DNA of 64,000 nucleotides from Bryobacteraceae bacterium (GTDB lineage Bacteria > Acidobacteriota > Terriglobia > Bryobacterales > Bryobacteraceae), in NCBI GenBank assembly GCA_947458745.1, contig CANGYQ010000001.1, forward strand, positions 800,490 to 864,489, in the 5' to 3' direction. The first letter of the stretch is position 1. The number at the start of each line of letters is the position of its first letter. This document shows, one piece after another, positions 44,542-54,161 of this stretch. A program made the translations under genes and the position numbers. The notes beneath the pieces were generated by a model, which saw nothing but the letters and a program-made list of their open reading frames with translations, ran no database searches and was not told where the DNA came from.

Positions 44542-45398
44542 GACTCGCGGCGCTGGTCCTGTTAGGCGCGGCCTTGGTGCCGGCGGGCGAGTTTGCCCGC
44601 GAGCTAAAGGCTTATCGCGGCAAGACTCCCAAGATCGATGGCGTGCTCTCCAAAGGCGAGTATGACGATGCCACGGCCTTTACCGGCGTGCTGGATTGGA
44701 CGCCCCAGTTTTCCCGCACCACGGATCCGAAAGATCTGGCGCTGAAGGGCTGGGTGAAGCATGACGGCAAGCGGCTCTATTTTGCCTTTGAGATCACCGA
44801 TGACGTGCTCTACGGCATCGACACTCCGCGCTGGTTGCCAGACAACAACCCGAAGGTGCATGAGCTGACCCGCGAAGGCTTCCCCTGGTTCGGCGATGAG
44901 ATGGAGTTGCTGATCAACGCCACCAACAAGTGGACCGGCAAGGAGAACGCCGCGGGCAATGGACAAAGCTGGCAGATGGTCTGCAACCTCACCAAGTCCC
45001 GCAAGGGCGGCGTGGGTGTGGGCGGCATTCTGGAAGGCGAGCCACGGTCGAATGAAGCGGCCTGGAACACCTATCAGAAGTGGATTCTCGATGGTGCCAT
45101 GGACTGCGCGGCGAAGCGCTCCGGCGACCCCCAGGCGAAGCCCCGGAAGTACGTTGTGGAATGGTCCGTGGCGTTTGATCCCTGCCTGGAAGTGGAGCCC
45201 GGCAAGTTCTATTCGACCGCGCTGGGCGATCGCAAAATGGGCCTGAACATTGCCCTCGGCGACCTGGATGAGAAGGAGCGGGTGAACGACAACCCCTACC
45301 ACTTCAATCATGAAGACTGGTGGGCGGGCCATCCCGGCACCCGCACCAACTTGAAGGACTTTGGCACGCTGTGGATCATGACCGGACCCAAGAGATGA
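44538..45398 (+). CDS. Secreted carbohydrate-binding family 9-like protein
   Basis: A 286-residue protein: signal peptide (to about residue 17), then a CBM9/DOMON-like beta sandwich starting with YRGKTPKIDGVLSKGEYDDA, with LKGWVKHDGKRLYFAFEITD and FGDEMELLINATN. The family binds sugars or hemes. ATGA overlaps both neighbours (cpoB before, DeoC-like gene after), so it is in the same transcript as cpoB. Confidence 0.8.
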   Translation: MRLAALVLLGAALVPAGEFARELKAYRGKTPKIDGVLSKGEYDDATAFTGVLDWTPQFSRTTDPKDLALKGWVKHDGKRLYFAFEITDDVLYGIDTPRWLPDNNPKVHELTREGFPWFGDEMELLINATNKWTGKENAAGNGQSWQMVCNLTKSRKGGVGVGGILEGEPRSNEAAWNTYQKWILDGAMDCAAKRSGDPQAKPRKYVVEWSVAFDPCLEVEPGKFYSTALGDRKMGLNIALGDLDEKERVNDNPYHFNHEDWWAGHPGTRTNLKDFGTLWIMTGPKR

Positions 45399-46126
45399 CA
45401 CCCCTCCCTGACACCGTTGCGGCCAGTACCGCTGGGCTTGATGCCGTCACTCCGCCGGAACCGTTGCTGACGCCGGCCAAGCTGGAGCTGGCAGTGGCGG
45501 GCCCCGCGCTGACCGATGATCATGTCCATGCGGCCGTGACGCTGGCTTGCGAGCAAGGCATCCGTGCCGTCATCGTCAGGCCTTCGGATGTTGATCAAGC
45601 GGCGCGCGCGATGTTCGGCTCGACGCTGCTGGGCTCATTTGTGGGCTTTCCCCACGGGTCCTCGACCACGGCCATCAAAGTGTATGAGGCGCGTGACGCC
45701 ATCCGCCGCGGCGCCCGCGAGATCCATGCGGTGCTGAATATCGGCAAGTTGAACTCGCGGCAGTTCCAGTATGTCGAGATGGAGCTGATCCAGTTGGCGC
45801 AAGTCTGCCACGAACATTCAGCCCATCTGCGCGTGATCTTCGGCACCACCCTGCTAAACGAAGAAGGCAAGCTGGTCGCATCCAAGATCGCCAAACGCAG
45901 CGAGGTGGATAGCGTGCTGCCCGCGCTGGGCCCCGTTCCGGTTGACGATGAAGCGCTGCTGTTGAAGAAGTGCGTGCCTCTGGTGCAGCTGGCTTTCTAT
46001 CGTGATTCACTCGATGGCGTGCTGGCGGCACTGGAGCAAGGATGCACCAGTATCAGCGTGCCGCAGCCCGCCGCGATCCTGGAAGCGTGGAAGCAGCGCA
46101 ACACGCCTCCCGCCTCAGCATCTTAG
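45395..46126 (+). CDS. DeoC-fold protein without aldolase catalytic residues
   Basis: A 243-residue TIM-barrel protein related to deoxyribose-phosphate aldolase (FVGFPHGSSTTAIKVYEARD, GAREIHAVLNIGKL, VIFGTTLLNEEGKLVASKIA). In real DeoC the Schiff-base Lys lies in VKTSTG, the second Lys in VKASGG, and an Asp in EIDVV. Here these read VLPALG, VQLAFY and EIHAV, so all three are replaced. It cannot use the known aldolase mechanism. The gene is coupled by ATGA overlap to the CBM9-like gene and lies 29 nt before aroDE. Confidence 0.75.
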   Translation: MTPLPDTVAASTAGLDAVTPPEPLLTPAKLELAVAGPALTDDHVHAAVTLACEQGIRAVIVRPSDVDQAARAMFGSTLLGSFVGFPHGSSTTAIKVYEARDAIRRGAREIHAVLNIGKLNSRQFQYVEMELIQLAQVCHEHSAHLRVIFGTTLLNEEGKLVASKIAKRSEVDSVLPALGPVPVDDEALLLKKCVPLVQLAFYRDSLDGVLAALEQGCTSISVPQPAAILEAWKQRNTPPASAS

Positions 46127-46155
46127 GCATGCTACGCTAACCGACTGTAGCTGTC

Positions 46156-47658
46156 ATGCCGTCGCGAGCCTCCTTTCCATCCATCTGTATCGCCCTGGGC
46201 TTCCCCACCACCGAGAAGTTACTGGAGCACGCCCATCGTGAGTTGGACTCCGGGGAGCGCTTTCTGGAATTCCGGCTCGACTACCTGCCCCGGCCTCAGG
46301 ATGGCTTGGCCGTCATCCGCACCTTCCTGACAACTCATCCGGAGGCGGTGATCCTGGCCACGTGCCGGCGGCATCAGAATCACGGCCATTTCAATGGCTC
46401 GATTGATGAACAGGTAAGCATCTTGAGCCAAGCGGTGGATGCCGGTGCGCGGGCGGTGGACCTGGAAATTGAGAGCGCCGAATCCAGCTTGGCCCATCTG
46501 GAAGCCCTGCGCTCCAAGTGCTTCTTCATCGTCAGCTATCACAACTTCGATGGCACGCCTCCACTGGATCCGCTGGTGAAGCGCATGACGAAGGTGGGCG
46601 CGGATGCCTACAAGGTGGTGACCACGGCCCGCAAGCCGTCTGATCCGCAACGCGTGCTGGCGCTGGGGAAGGCCTATCCCAAGCTGAAGTTTATTCTGCT
46701 GGCCATGGGCGAAGCGGGCTTCCCGACGCGGGTGCTGTCACCGGCCGCCGGTGGCCTTTACACTTACGCCGCCCCTTCCGCGGCTGAAGGCACCGCCCCA
46801 GGACAAGTGAGCGCGCGGCACCTGCGCAATCTCTACCGCATCGAAAAGTTCACCAAGGCCGCGAAGATCTTTGGCGTCATTGCCGACCCGGTGCGCCACT
46901 CGATTTCACCGGCCGTGCACAACCGCGCCTTGCAAGCGCGGCGGATCGATGGCGTCTATCTGCCGTTTCTCGTGAAGCCGGTCCAGTTGCGCGATTTCCT
47001 GCTGCTGGCGGACCGGTTGCCCATCAGCGGCTTCAGTGTCACCATTCCGCACAAGCAAAAGATCATCCGCTACCTGGATGTGATTGAGCCGCTGGCCCGC
47101 CGGATTGGGGCCGTCAATACGGTTTGGCGCAAGGCCGGCAAGTGGCGCGGGACCAACACGGATGCGGCGGGTGTCACCAAGCCCTTGTCGAAGCATCTGC
47201 GGCTGGGCAAGGCGAATGTCCTGGTGGTGGGTAACGGCGGAGCCGCGCGCGGAGCGGCGTTTGCCTTGGCTGATGCGGGTGCCAAGCTTTCGTTGACCGG
47301 ACGCAATCCAGACCGGGTGCGGGCGCTGGCGAAGGTCTGTGGGGCTGAGCCCTTGATGCGGGACCAGCTTAAAGCCGGTCGCAAATTCGATGCCGTGGTG
47401 CATGCCACGCCGCTCGGCATGTTCCCTCATCCGGACGAATGTTTCTTCGATGACGAGATTCCGGCGGAGCTGGTATTCGACATGGTCTACAACCCCATGG
47501 AGACGCTGCTGCTCAAGCGCGCCAAGCAGCAGGGCTGCACGGTGATCCCCGGCATCCAGATGTTTGTCGAACAGGCGGTGGCGCAGTTTGAGATCTTCAC
47601 CGGCGAATCAGCTCCGCGCGCGGTAATGGAAAAGGCAGCCCTGGAGGCCCTGACGTGA
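46156..47658 (+). CDS. aroDE: Fused 3-dehydroquinate dehydratase (type I)/shikimate dehydrogenase
   Basis: A 500-residue bifunctional enzyme for two successive shikimate pathway steps. Residues 1-215 are type I AroD: catalytic His in VSYHNFDGTP (about 128) and Schiff-base Lys in AYKVVTTA (about 153). Residues about 232-500 are AroE: VIADPVRHSISPAVHN, VTIPHKQKI (Lys about 300), NTDAAG (Asp about 335), and NADP loop VVGNGGAARG. The same fusion exists in plants, chlamydiae and some bacteria. GTGA overlap with the amidase gene. Confidence 0.95.
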   Translation: MPSRASFPSICIALGFPTTEKLLEHAHRELDSGERFLEFRLDYLPRPQDGLAVIRTFLTTHPEAVILATCRRHQNHGHFNGSIDEQVSILSQAVDAGARAVDLEIESAESSLAHLEALRSKCFFIVSYHNFDGTPPLDPLVKRMTKVGADAYKVVTTARKPSDPQRVLALGKAYPKLKFILLAMGEAGFPTRVLSPAAGGLYTYAAPSAAEGTAPGQVSARHLRNLYRIEKFTKAAKIFGVIADPVRHSISPAVHNRALQARRIDGVYLPFLVKPVQLRDFLLLADRLPISGFSVTIPHKQKIIRYLDVIEPLARRIGAVNTVWRKAGKWRGTNTDAAGVTKPLSKHLRLGKANVLVVGNGGAARGAAFALADAGAKLSLTGRNPDRVRALAKVCGAEPLMRDQLKAGRKFDAVVHATPLGMFPHPDECFFDDEIPAELVFDMVYNPMETLLLKRAKQQGCTVIPGIQMFVEQAVAQFEIFTGESAPRAVMEKAALEALT

Positions 47659-49142
47659 GCCTGACGCGCCGCAGCTTTCTGGCCACGGGCAGTGCGGCGA
47701 TAACGTGGGCCGCTGCGCCCGCGTCAAACGACGTCTTTTTCGCTTCCCTCACCGAGCTAAGCGCGCGGCTGCGCAAGAAAGAGTTTTCCTGTGTCGAACT
47801 GACGCGCGCCTTTGCCGACCGGCTGGAACGGTTCGGTCCACGCTACCACGCACTGGCGCTCAGCCTTCGCCAGGCGGCTCTGAAGTTGGCCCAGGATGTA
47901 GACGGCGAGATCAAGCGCAACCGGCTGCGGAGCGTCCTGCAAGGTGTCCCCTACGGAGCCAAGGATTTGTTTGCCGTGGAGAAACAAGTGACGGCCTGGG
48001 GAGCCAAGCCGTTCGCCACGCAAGTGTTCGACTACGACGCGGCGGTGGTGAAGAAGCTGGCCCAAGCCAAGGCTCCGCTGCTGGGTAAGTTGACCATGGT
48101 GGAGCTGGCGGGCGGGCCCAGCTATGGTGCGCCTTCCGCCTCGGTCACCGGGCCTTGCTTGAACCCCTGGGATGTCACCCGCTGGTCGGGTGGCTCATCG
48201 AGCGGTTCCGGCGCGGCGGTGGCTGCAGGTCTGGTGCCCTGGGCGTTGGGGACGGAGACGAACGGCTCGATCATCAACCCCAGTGCCTTCTGCGGCGTCA
48301 CGGGGCTGCGGCCCACCTATGGACTGGTCAGCCGGTACGGGGCGATGGAGCTATCGCGCTCGCTCGACAAAGTGGGTCCGATGTGCCGCACAGCGGAGGA
48401 TTGCGGCCATGTGCTGGCCGTGATCGCCGGTGGCGATGACCGGGACCCGGATTCTGCCGGCAAGAGCTTCTACTTCGCGCCGGAGTTTGTGCGGCCGTTG
48501 AAGGAACTGCGGGTGGGCTTTGCTCCGGTAGACTTTGATGCCGGGGCGCAGGAAGCCGCCCGCCCGGCCTTCCAGGCGGCGCTGGCGCTGTTCCGGGCGA
48601 TGGGCGTCACTCTGGTCGAAAAGAAGCTGCCGGAGCTGCCCTATGGCCCCACCGTGCGGACGCTGATCACGGCGGAGGCCTCGACGGCCTTCCGCGCCTT
48701 GATCGAGTCCCGCAAAGTGGACCAGCTGGCTGACCAAGTGCAGATCGACGGGCTGAAGAACGGCCTAAAGGTGACGGCAGCCGACTACCTGAAAGCGAAA
48801 ACCGCGCAACGGGAGATCATCGAAGCCTTTGGCCAGCTGTTCAGCGATGTCGATGTGCTGCTCGCGCCGTCTTGGTCGCGGGTGGCCCTGGAGGCGCTGA
48901 AGCCTTTCGATAGTGCGCCCCCGGTACCCACCCCCCCGGCGGACCGGGGTAACAGTTCGCTGGTCAGCGCTTCCAACATTGCCGGAGCCCCAGCCTTGTC
49001 TCTGCCCTGCGGTTTGGTCACCGGGCTGCCGGTTGGCATCCAACTGGTCGGCCGCCACTTCACCGAGAACACCCTGCTGGCCCTGGGCATGGAGTTTCAG
49101 CGGCGGACGGAATGGCACAAACAACACCCCGCTGTGGCCTAA
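47655..49142 (+). CDS. Tat-exported amidase-signature enzyme
   Basis: A 495-residue amidase starting at GTG 47655. Twin-arginine signal (SLTRRSFLATGSAAITWAAA). The Ser-cisSer-Lys triad is present: Lys in PYGAKDLF (about 103), cis-Ser in GGSSSGSG (about 182), nucleophile Ser in TNGSIINPS (about 205). It is related to GatA, but the export signal and solitary position argue against tRNA amidation. The substrate amide is unknown. Confidence 0.87.
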   Translation: MSLTRRSFLATGSAAITWAAAPASNDVFFASLTELSARLRKKEFSCVELTRAFADRLERFGPRYHALALSLRQAALKLAQDVDGEIKRNRLRSVLQGVPYGAKDLFAVEKQVTAWGAKPFATQVFDYDAAVVKKLAQAKAPLLGKLTMVELAGGPSYGAPSASVTGPCLNPWDVTRWSGGSSSGSGAAVAAGLVPWALGTETNGSIINPSAFCGVTGLRPTYGLVSRYGAMELSRSLDKVGPMCRTAEDCGHVLAVIAGGDDRDPDSAGKSFYFAPEFVRPLKELRVGFAPVDFDAGAQEAARPAFQAALALFRAMGVTLVEKKLPELPYGPTVRTLITAEASTAFRALIESRKVDQLADQVQIDGLKNGLKVTAADYLKAKTAQREIIEAFGQLFSDVDVLLAPSWSRVALEALKPFDSAPPVPTPPADRGNSSLVSASNIAGAPALSLPCGLVTGLPVGIQLVGRHFTENTLLALGMEFQRRTEWHKQHPAVA

Positions 49143-49145
49143 GAT
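49140..49145 (+). promoter_or_regulatory. -10-like TAAGAT six bases before prepilin peptidase start
   Basis: TAAGAT shares four of six bases with the consensus and is exactly six bases from GTG 49152. The site overlaps the amidase stop codon. Confidence 0.25.
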
Positions 49146-49151
49146 TGAGGC

Positions 49152-49583
49152 GTGGACGGCGGAACGAACAGTAATGTAGTTTGCTGGGTTGCGGTGCTGG
49201 CCACGGCGTTCATGGCCACGTGGTTTGATCTTCGGGAACGGCGAATCCCCAACTGGCTGTGCTTGGCCGCGTTCGCGGCGGGGATGGCGCTCCATTGGCA
49301 GGAAGCGTTGGCCGGGGGCGGATTGGCGGCCCTGGTCTACGGAGCGCTGTTTATGCTGGGCGGCGTGGGCGCGGGCGATGCCAAGCTGATGATCACCTTG
49401 GGAGCATTGGCCGGGCCGATGCCGTGGCTGCTGATCTTTGCCTACTCAGCCGTGGCCGGGGGCATCCATGCCCTAGGGCTGCTGGTGACGGGGGGTAAGG
49501 CGGCTCTGAAACAGAAAAAGCCGATGGCTCCCGCGGTGCTGGTGGGATGCTTGCTGTGGGTAATCCCACTTTTGCGCCGATAA
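49152..49583 (+). CDS. Prepilin peptidase (A24/CpaA-type)
   Basis: A 143-residue inner-membrane aspartic protease without the methylase domain. Catalytic Asp residues are in [13 protein letters not shown] (about 26) and GVGAGDAKL (about 75); four to five membrane helices. It would trim pilin-type signal peptides. No pilus genes are nearby, so it probably serves a system coded elsewhere. Confidence 0.87.
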   Translation: MDGGTNSNVVCWVAVLATAFMATWFDLRERRIPNWLCLAAFAAGMALHWQEALAGGGLAALVYGALFMLGGVGAGDAKLMITLGALAGPMPWLLIFAYSAVAGGIHALGLLVTGGKAALKQKKPMAPAVLVGCLLWVIPLLRR

Positions 49584-49594
49584 GCAGTAGGGCG

Positions 49595-51634
49595 ATGATT
49601 CGGTTTGCCATGAGGGGCCGGGGGCCCTTGTTGGTGGCGTTGGGTGCGGCTATGATAGCTGCTCTCATCGGCGCCTTCGCGCTTTGGCCCACCAGCTTCT
49701 ATTGGCCGTCAGCCCAACCCCTCCGGGTGGGCTACCACAATCGGCCCCCACTCACCTATACCCGGGGTGATGGCACCCCCGACGGACCCACCATTGAAGC
49801 CTTCCGGCGCGCGGTGGCGACACTGGGTGTTTCGATCACCTGGGTGGAAGTGGCGGGCGAGCTGGAAGTGGCGCTCGAGCGTGGCCAGATTGATCTGTTC
49901 CCGGCCGCCTCCCGGCTGCCCGGCCGCCTGGGGCGCATCTACATCAGCGAGCCCTGGTGGCAGTCCGACTTCGCGCTGCTGCGCTCCCGCCGGAATGCCG
50001 ACCGGCACAGTCCCATCCAGCGGCTCGCGTACTTCAACGCCCCGGTGGACGCTTACTTTGTGGGCAAGCTTTTCGCGGACATCCCGCGAATTATGCGCTC
50101 TCGGCGGGAAGACGCTCTCCAGGAGGTCTGCCTGGGGCGCGCCGACGCGGTCCTGGTCGAGACCGGGGTGATGATGGATCTACTGGCCGCCCGGCCTCTG
50201 GGATGCGGATCAACGGAATTCTCCCTGGTGGAGTTGCCGCAAGCCACCCAAGGCGCGGGAGTGGCGTCCACCTTCGCTTCCCGCCGTCATGCCGATGCCA
50301 TCCGGGCGGAGCTGGGCCGGATGGCCCGGAGCGGGAATCTCTACCCCATCTACCGGAGCTATCTGGGCCCCCTGGCGGCCAACTTCGATGCACCCCTGCA
50401 CGTGTTTGAGGAGCGCGCTGATGGAACAGTGCAGATTGTGGCCGTCTCATTGCTGCTGACCATGTTGGCCCTTTCCCTGGCCGCGTTCGCCGTCGCCTAT
50501 CGCCAGAGGCTCCGGGCCGATGCCGCCAGCCAGGCCAAGAGCAACTTCCTGGCCGCCATGAGCCACGAGATCCGCACGCCGATGAATGGCATCCTGGGCA
50601 TGACGGCGCTGATGCTGGATGGCCCGCTCAGCGCGGAGCAGAAACAGCGGGCCGGGGTGGTAAAACACTCCAGCGAGCTGCTGCTGACGATTCTGAACGA
50701 TATTCTCGATTCATCCAAGATCGAGGCCGGGCAGCTGCATTTGTCCAGCCAGCCTTTCTCGCCCGCCCAAGTGTTAACCGAAGTAGCCGATCTCATGGGA
50801 CCGGCGGCGCAGTCCAAGGGTTTGCAGATGACCCGGGTGATCCATGGCCCAGCGGAACTTTGGCTATCGGGTGATCCCATCCGGTTCCGGCAGGTGCTGG
50901 TGAACCTGATCAGCAATGCGATCAAGTTTACCGACCACGGTAGCATCGCCGTGACACTGGAGCTAGGCCCGCCCCAAGGGCACAAGAGCGAGTGCCACGT
51001 CAGAGTCCTTGACACCGGCATCGGCATTCCCGCGGCGGCCCTGGGGCAACTGTTCCAGCGATTTGCCCAAGTGGACGACGAGCAGACCCGGCAGCGGGGG
51101 GGCACCGGGCTGGGCCTGGCCATCTCCAAACAGATCGTCGAGCTGATGGGCGGCCAGATTGGGGTGGAATCACAGCCCGGTACCGGCTCGACGTTCTGGT
51201 TCCGGGTCAGCTTGCCCGTCACCGTGGCTCCCTTGCCCGCTCCCGCCCTGCCGGAAACTCGGGCCAACCGGTTTGAAGGGTTGCGGGTGCTGCTGGCGGA
51301 AGACAATCTGGTGAACCAGAAAGTGGCCACCGGCCTGCTGCGGCAAATGGGCTGTCAGGTGGAGATCGCCAACAATGGCCTGGAAGCGGTGACCATGGCC
51401 CGAGACAACGAGTATGGCCTGGTGCTGATGGATTGCCGCATGCCGGAGATGGACGGGCTCGAGGCGACCCGCCAGATCAGGGAATTCGCCCAGAAGCTGC
51501 GCGTCGTTGCCTTAACCGCCAACGCCATGCCCGAAGACCGGGAAGCCTGTTTTGAGGCCGGCATGAACGGCTTTCTGGCCAAGCCGATCAACCGGGACGC
51601 GCTCTCTGAGGTCCTTCGCGACTCTGTTCGCTAA
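49595..51634 (+). CDS. Hybrid histidine kinase with solute-binding sensor domain
   Basis: A 679-residue relative of the kinase at 13285. N-terminal membrane helix (about 12-33), SBP_bac_3-type sensor (about 40-265; [20 protein letters not shown]), second membrane helix (about 277-302), His in [13 protein letters not shown] (about 323), HATPase ([25 protein letters not shown]), receiver ([11 protein letters not shown], Asp in [13 protein letters not shown] near 612, Lys in FLAKPINRD). It has one clean receiver and no degenerate one. Start ATG 49595 has AGGG upstream. Convergent with the sulfatase, 9 nt apart. Confidence 0.9.
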   Translation: MIRFAMRGRGPLLVALGAAMIAALIGAFALWPTSFYWPSAQPLRVGYHNRPPLTYTRGDGTPDGPTIEAFRRAVATLGVSITWVEVAGELEVALERGQIDLFPAASRLPGRLGRIYISEPWWQSDFALLRSRRNADRHSPIQRLAYFNAPVDAYFVGKLFADIPRIMRSRREDALQEVCLGRADAVLVETGVMMDLLAARPLGCGSTEFSLVELPQATQGAGVASTFASRRHADAIRAELGRMARSGNLYPIYRSYLGPLAANFDAPLHVFEERADGTVQIVAVSLLLTMLALSLAAFAVAYRQRLRADAASQAKSNFLAAMSHEIRTPMNGILGMTALMLDGPLSAEQKQRAGVVKHSSELLLTILNDILDSSKIEAGQLHLSSQPFSPAQVLTEVADLMGPAAQSKGLQMTRVIHGPAELWLSGDPIRFRQVLVNLISNAIKFTDHGSIAVTLELGPPQGHKSECHVRVLDTGIGIPAAALGQLFQRFAQVDDEQTRQRGGTGLGLAISKQIVELMGGQIGVESQPGTGSTFWFRVSLPVTVAPLPAPALPETRANRFEGLRVLLAEDNLVNQKVATGLLRQMGCQVEIANNGLEAVTMARDNEYGLVLMDCRMPEMDGLEATRQIREFAQKLRVVALTANAMPEDREACFEAGMNGFLAKPINRDALSEVLRDSVR

Positions 51635-51643
51635 AGAAGTGGT

Positions 51644-53263
51644 CTACGGCCGGGCTTCGTCGGAATCGAGATAGCCCAAACGGGCAGCGATGAACCGGAG
51701 CGTGCCGGGGGTCTGGATGGTGACTGGTTTCCCGGTGTAGAGCCGCCAGTAAGGCTTGGCGCCCGTCTCGAACGTGTAGGCGATCGACGAACCCGGGGTG
51801 GCGCAGGTGGCCTCAACGGCACCGCCCTTTGGGGTCAGCACTGGGGTGGCGGTTTTCTGCCATTTGCCGCCGGGCCGCATCCGCTCCGTCAGCTGGCTTT
51901 CCGGCACCTGACCCAGGTCCTTGGTGTCGCGCATGAACTTTTCATGGACGGCGCGCATCTTGACCAGCGTCGGCTTGAACTTCGGGTCCGCCGCCAGATT
52001 GTGGATCTCATGCGGGTCGGCGACGGAATCGTAGAGCTCCTCCACTGGCTTCTCGGCGGCAAAGAAGGGCTTCATCCCCTCGGGCATCGGCGCGCCCCCG
52101 GCGTGCGGGCCATTGCCCACCGCCTCCTTGTAGACGCGGCGCATTTCCCGCATGGTGGGCATCTCATCCATGTACTCGATGTGCTGCACGTAGGGGCGGC
52201 CCGGGAAGTAGTTGCGCGTGTAGCGGTAACGCTTGTCGCGGACCGATCGCATCATGTCGTAGGATTCGTCCATCCGGTCCCGCGCCATGAAGACATAGCT
52301 GCGCGGCGCTGCTTTCTGCTCACCCAGAAATGCCTGAGCCTGCATGTGCTTCGGAATCGGAACTCCGGCCAGAGAAAGCGTCGTCGGCCCCAGGTCCATC
52401 AGACTCACCAGGTCATCGTTCACCGAACCCGGCTTCAAACTCCCGGGCCAGCGGATGATCAACGGAACTTTCGTGCCGGAATCGTAGAGCCAGCGTTTGC
52501 CACGCGGCATGCCCCAGCCGTGATCGCCCCAATGCATCACGACGGTGGAGTCGCGCAGCCCGTCCTGCTCCAGTTCCTTCAGCTTCTCGGCCACCTGCAG
52601 GTCCATCGCCGAGACCACGTCGTAGTAGCTGGCGATGTCCCGCCGGACGATGGGGGTGTCCGGATAGTAGGGCGGCATAGGTGCCTTCTGCGGGTCATGC
52701 AGCGCAGGCAGCCGGGCCACCAGCCGCTTGGTCTCTTCACTGCGTAGGCTGCGGATCTGCGATTCATGCGAGCTGACGAAGTTGAAGACGCTGAAAAAGG
52801 GCTGACCCGGATCGGGACGATTGCGCCAGTGGGCGCGCCCGGAGCTGTCATCCCAGGCCGTCAGCGGTGCTCCGGCTGGACCATTGAAGTTATAGTCGGT
52901 CTTCGAGTTATTGGTGCAGTAGTAGCCGGCGGCGCGCAGGTATTCGGTAAAGCACTTGGCCTCCGGCGGCGGCACCGCCCGGGAGCGCATGTGGTGGCTG
53001 CCGATCGTCGCCGGGTACATTCCCGTGATGATGGAAGAACGCGATGGCGCGCACACCGGGTAGACCGAATAAGCCTGGTTGTATCGCTGCCCTTCGGCGG
53101 CCAACTGGTCGATGTTGGGTGTCCGGGCATAGGTGTCGCCGTAGCAGCCATAGGTGGGCGAAGTGTCTTCGCAACTCAGCCAAAGGATATTCAACGGGCG
53201 TTTGGACTGGGCGCGCAACAGCACCGGCGCGGCCAGCCCGGCAGCGAACTCGCGGCGGGTCAT
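51644..53263 (-). CDS. Tat-exported sulfatase
   Basis: A 539-residue alkaline-phosphatase-fold sulfatase from ATG 53263 with a twin-arginine signal (MTRREFAAGLAAPVLLRAQ). The formylglycine motif C-x-P-x-R is present as CAPSRS (about residue 70), with metal-binding NILWLSCEDTSP (Asp) and VMHWGDHGWGM. The C-terminal 70 residues are an extra beta domain. It would release sulfate from sulfated glycans in the periplasm, once matured by a formylglycine enzyme that is not in the window. Confidence 0.88.
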   Translation of the reverse strand: MTRREFAAGLAAPVLLRAQSKRPLNILWLSCEDTSPTYGCYGDTYARTPNIDQLAAEGQRYNQAYSVYPVCAPSRSSIITGMYPATIGSHHMRSRAVPPPEAKCFTEYLRAAGYYCTNNSKTDYNFNGPAGAPLTAWDDSSGRAHWRNRPDPGQPFFSVFNFVSSHESQIRSLRSEETKRLVARLPALHDPQKAPMPPYYPDTPIVRRDIASYYDVVSAMDLQVAEKLKELEQDGLRDSTVVMHWGDHGWGMPRGKRWLYDSGTKVPLIIRWPGSLKPGSVNDDLVSLMDLGPTTLSLAGVPIPKHMQAQAFLGEQKAAPRSYVFMARDRMDESYDMMRSVRDKRYRYTRNYFPGRPYVQHIEYMDEMPTMREMRRVYKEAVGNGPHAGGAPMPEGMKPFFAAEKPVEELYDSVADPHEIHNLAADPKFKPTLVKMRAVHEKFMRDTKDLGQVPESQLTERMRPGGKWQKTATPVLTPKGGAVEATCATPGSSIAYTFETGAKPYWRLYTGKPVTIQTPGTLRFIAARLGYLDSDEARP

Positions 53264-53293
53264 GCCGGAGATTGTACCCAAAGCGCAACGGGG

Positions 53294-53833
53294 CTACTCG
53301 GCGGGCTCTTCCAGCTCCAGGCTTTCCAGCTCCTCAGCGCGGGGCGTGTAGCTCTTCAGCACCTTGATGGCGGCGGAAGTGCCGAACCCGGCTGTCCGCA
53401 GCCGCCGGTAGGCTTGCGCGGCGTGCTTTTCCTCGGCCAGGAACACGGGCAGGTCCTTGGTACGATACTTGCGCTCCAGATACTGCCGCGCCTGGGTGAG
53501 TTCGTCTACTTCGGCGAACACCTCGGCGGCCTTCTGCTCCGCCACCTCGCCGGAGACGCGGCGCTTACGCAAGTCCTGCAGGACGCGGAACTTGCCGAAC
53601 CCCTCGTTGTCGCGGCGGCCCGCCGCGTAGGCTTCGGCGAACCGGGCGTCATCCAGAAACTTATAGTCCTTCAGCCGCGCCATGATGCCGTCGACGCAGG
53701 CCGGGTCCTCGGCCTTGGCGCGCAGCTTTTCCCGCACCTCGCCGGCGGAAAGCGCGCGCCCGCCCAGTAGCTTCAACGCGTAGATCCACAGCGCTTCGGC
53801 ATCCAGTTTCCGGGGTTGCTTTTTCAGCGCCAT
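53294..53833 (-). CDS. recX: Regulatory protein RecX
   Basis: A 179-residue, mostly helical protein with the RecX three-helix repeats: ALKLLGGRALSAGEVREKLR, VDGIMARLKDYKFLDDARFA and KYRTKDLPVFLAEEKHAAQA, AYRRLRTAGFGTSAAIKVLK. It limits RecA filaments. recA is not in the window. Divergent from the YtxH gene. Confidence 0.88.
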   Translation of the reverse strand: MALKKQPRKLDAEALWIYALKLLGGRALSAGEVREKLRAKAEDPACVDGIMARLKDYKFLDDARFAEAYAAGRRDNEGFGKFRVLQDLRKRRVSGEVAEQKAAEVFAEVDELTQARQYLERKYRTKDLPVFLAEEKHAAQAYRRLRTAGFGTSAAIKVLKSYTPRAEELESLELEEPAE

Positions 53834-53840
53834 GACAACG

Positions 53841-53850
53841 AGTGTATGCT
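53841..53850. promoter_or_regulatory. Overlapping divergent -10 elements of recX and YtxH gene
   Basis: AGTGTATGCT contains TATGCT on the plus strand (53845-53850) and TACACT on the minus strand (53846-53841). TACACT is 7 nt before the recX ATG, so recX could be leaderless; on the plus side an AAGGA site follows before ATG 53874. Confidence 0.4.
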
Positions 53851-53873
53851 AGAGGCAGCAAGGAAGCCCAACC

Positions 53874-54161
53874 ATGGAAGATTCAAACAAACTCCCCTAC
53901 TTTTTCCTCGGCCTCGGCATTGGCGTCACGGCGGGTCTGCTGTTTGCCCCCAAATCGGGCGAGGAAACGCGCGGATTCCTGAAGTCCAAGGCCACTGAAA
54001 GCACCGACTATTTGCGCAAGCGCACCGAAGACATCCAAAGTTCCGCCGCCGACTTGGTGGAGCGCAGCAAGGAAGCCGTTCAGCGTCAGCGCGAACAGCT
54101 GGCCGCCGCCGTCGAGGCCGGCAAGAAGGCTTACCGCGATTCGGTTGTCACCGAGGGCTAA
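53874..54161 (+). CDS. YtxH-domain small membrane protein
   Basis: A 95-residue protein with one membrane helix containing the family motif (FFLGLGIGVTAGLLFAPKSG) and a charged helical tail (LRKRTEDIQSSAADLVERSK). YtxH-type proteins are envelope-stress or cell-surface associated with unclear function. The stop overlaps the start of the next gene (TAATG). Confidence 0.85.
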   Translation: MEDSNKLPYFFLGLGIGVTAGLLFAPKSGEETRGFLKSKATESTDYLRKRTEDIQSSAADLVERSKEAVQRQREQLAAAVEAGKKAYRDSVVTEG

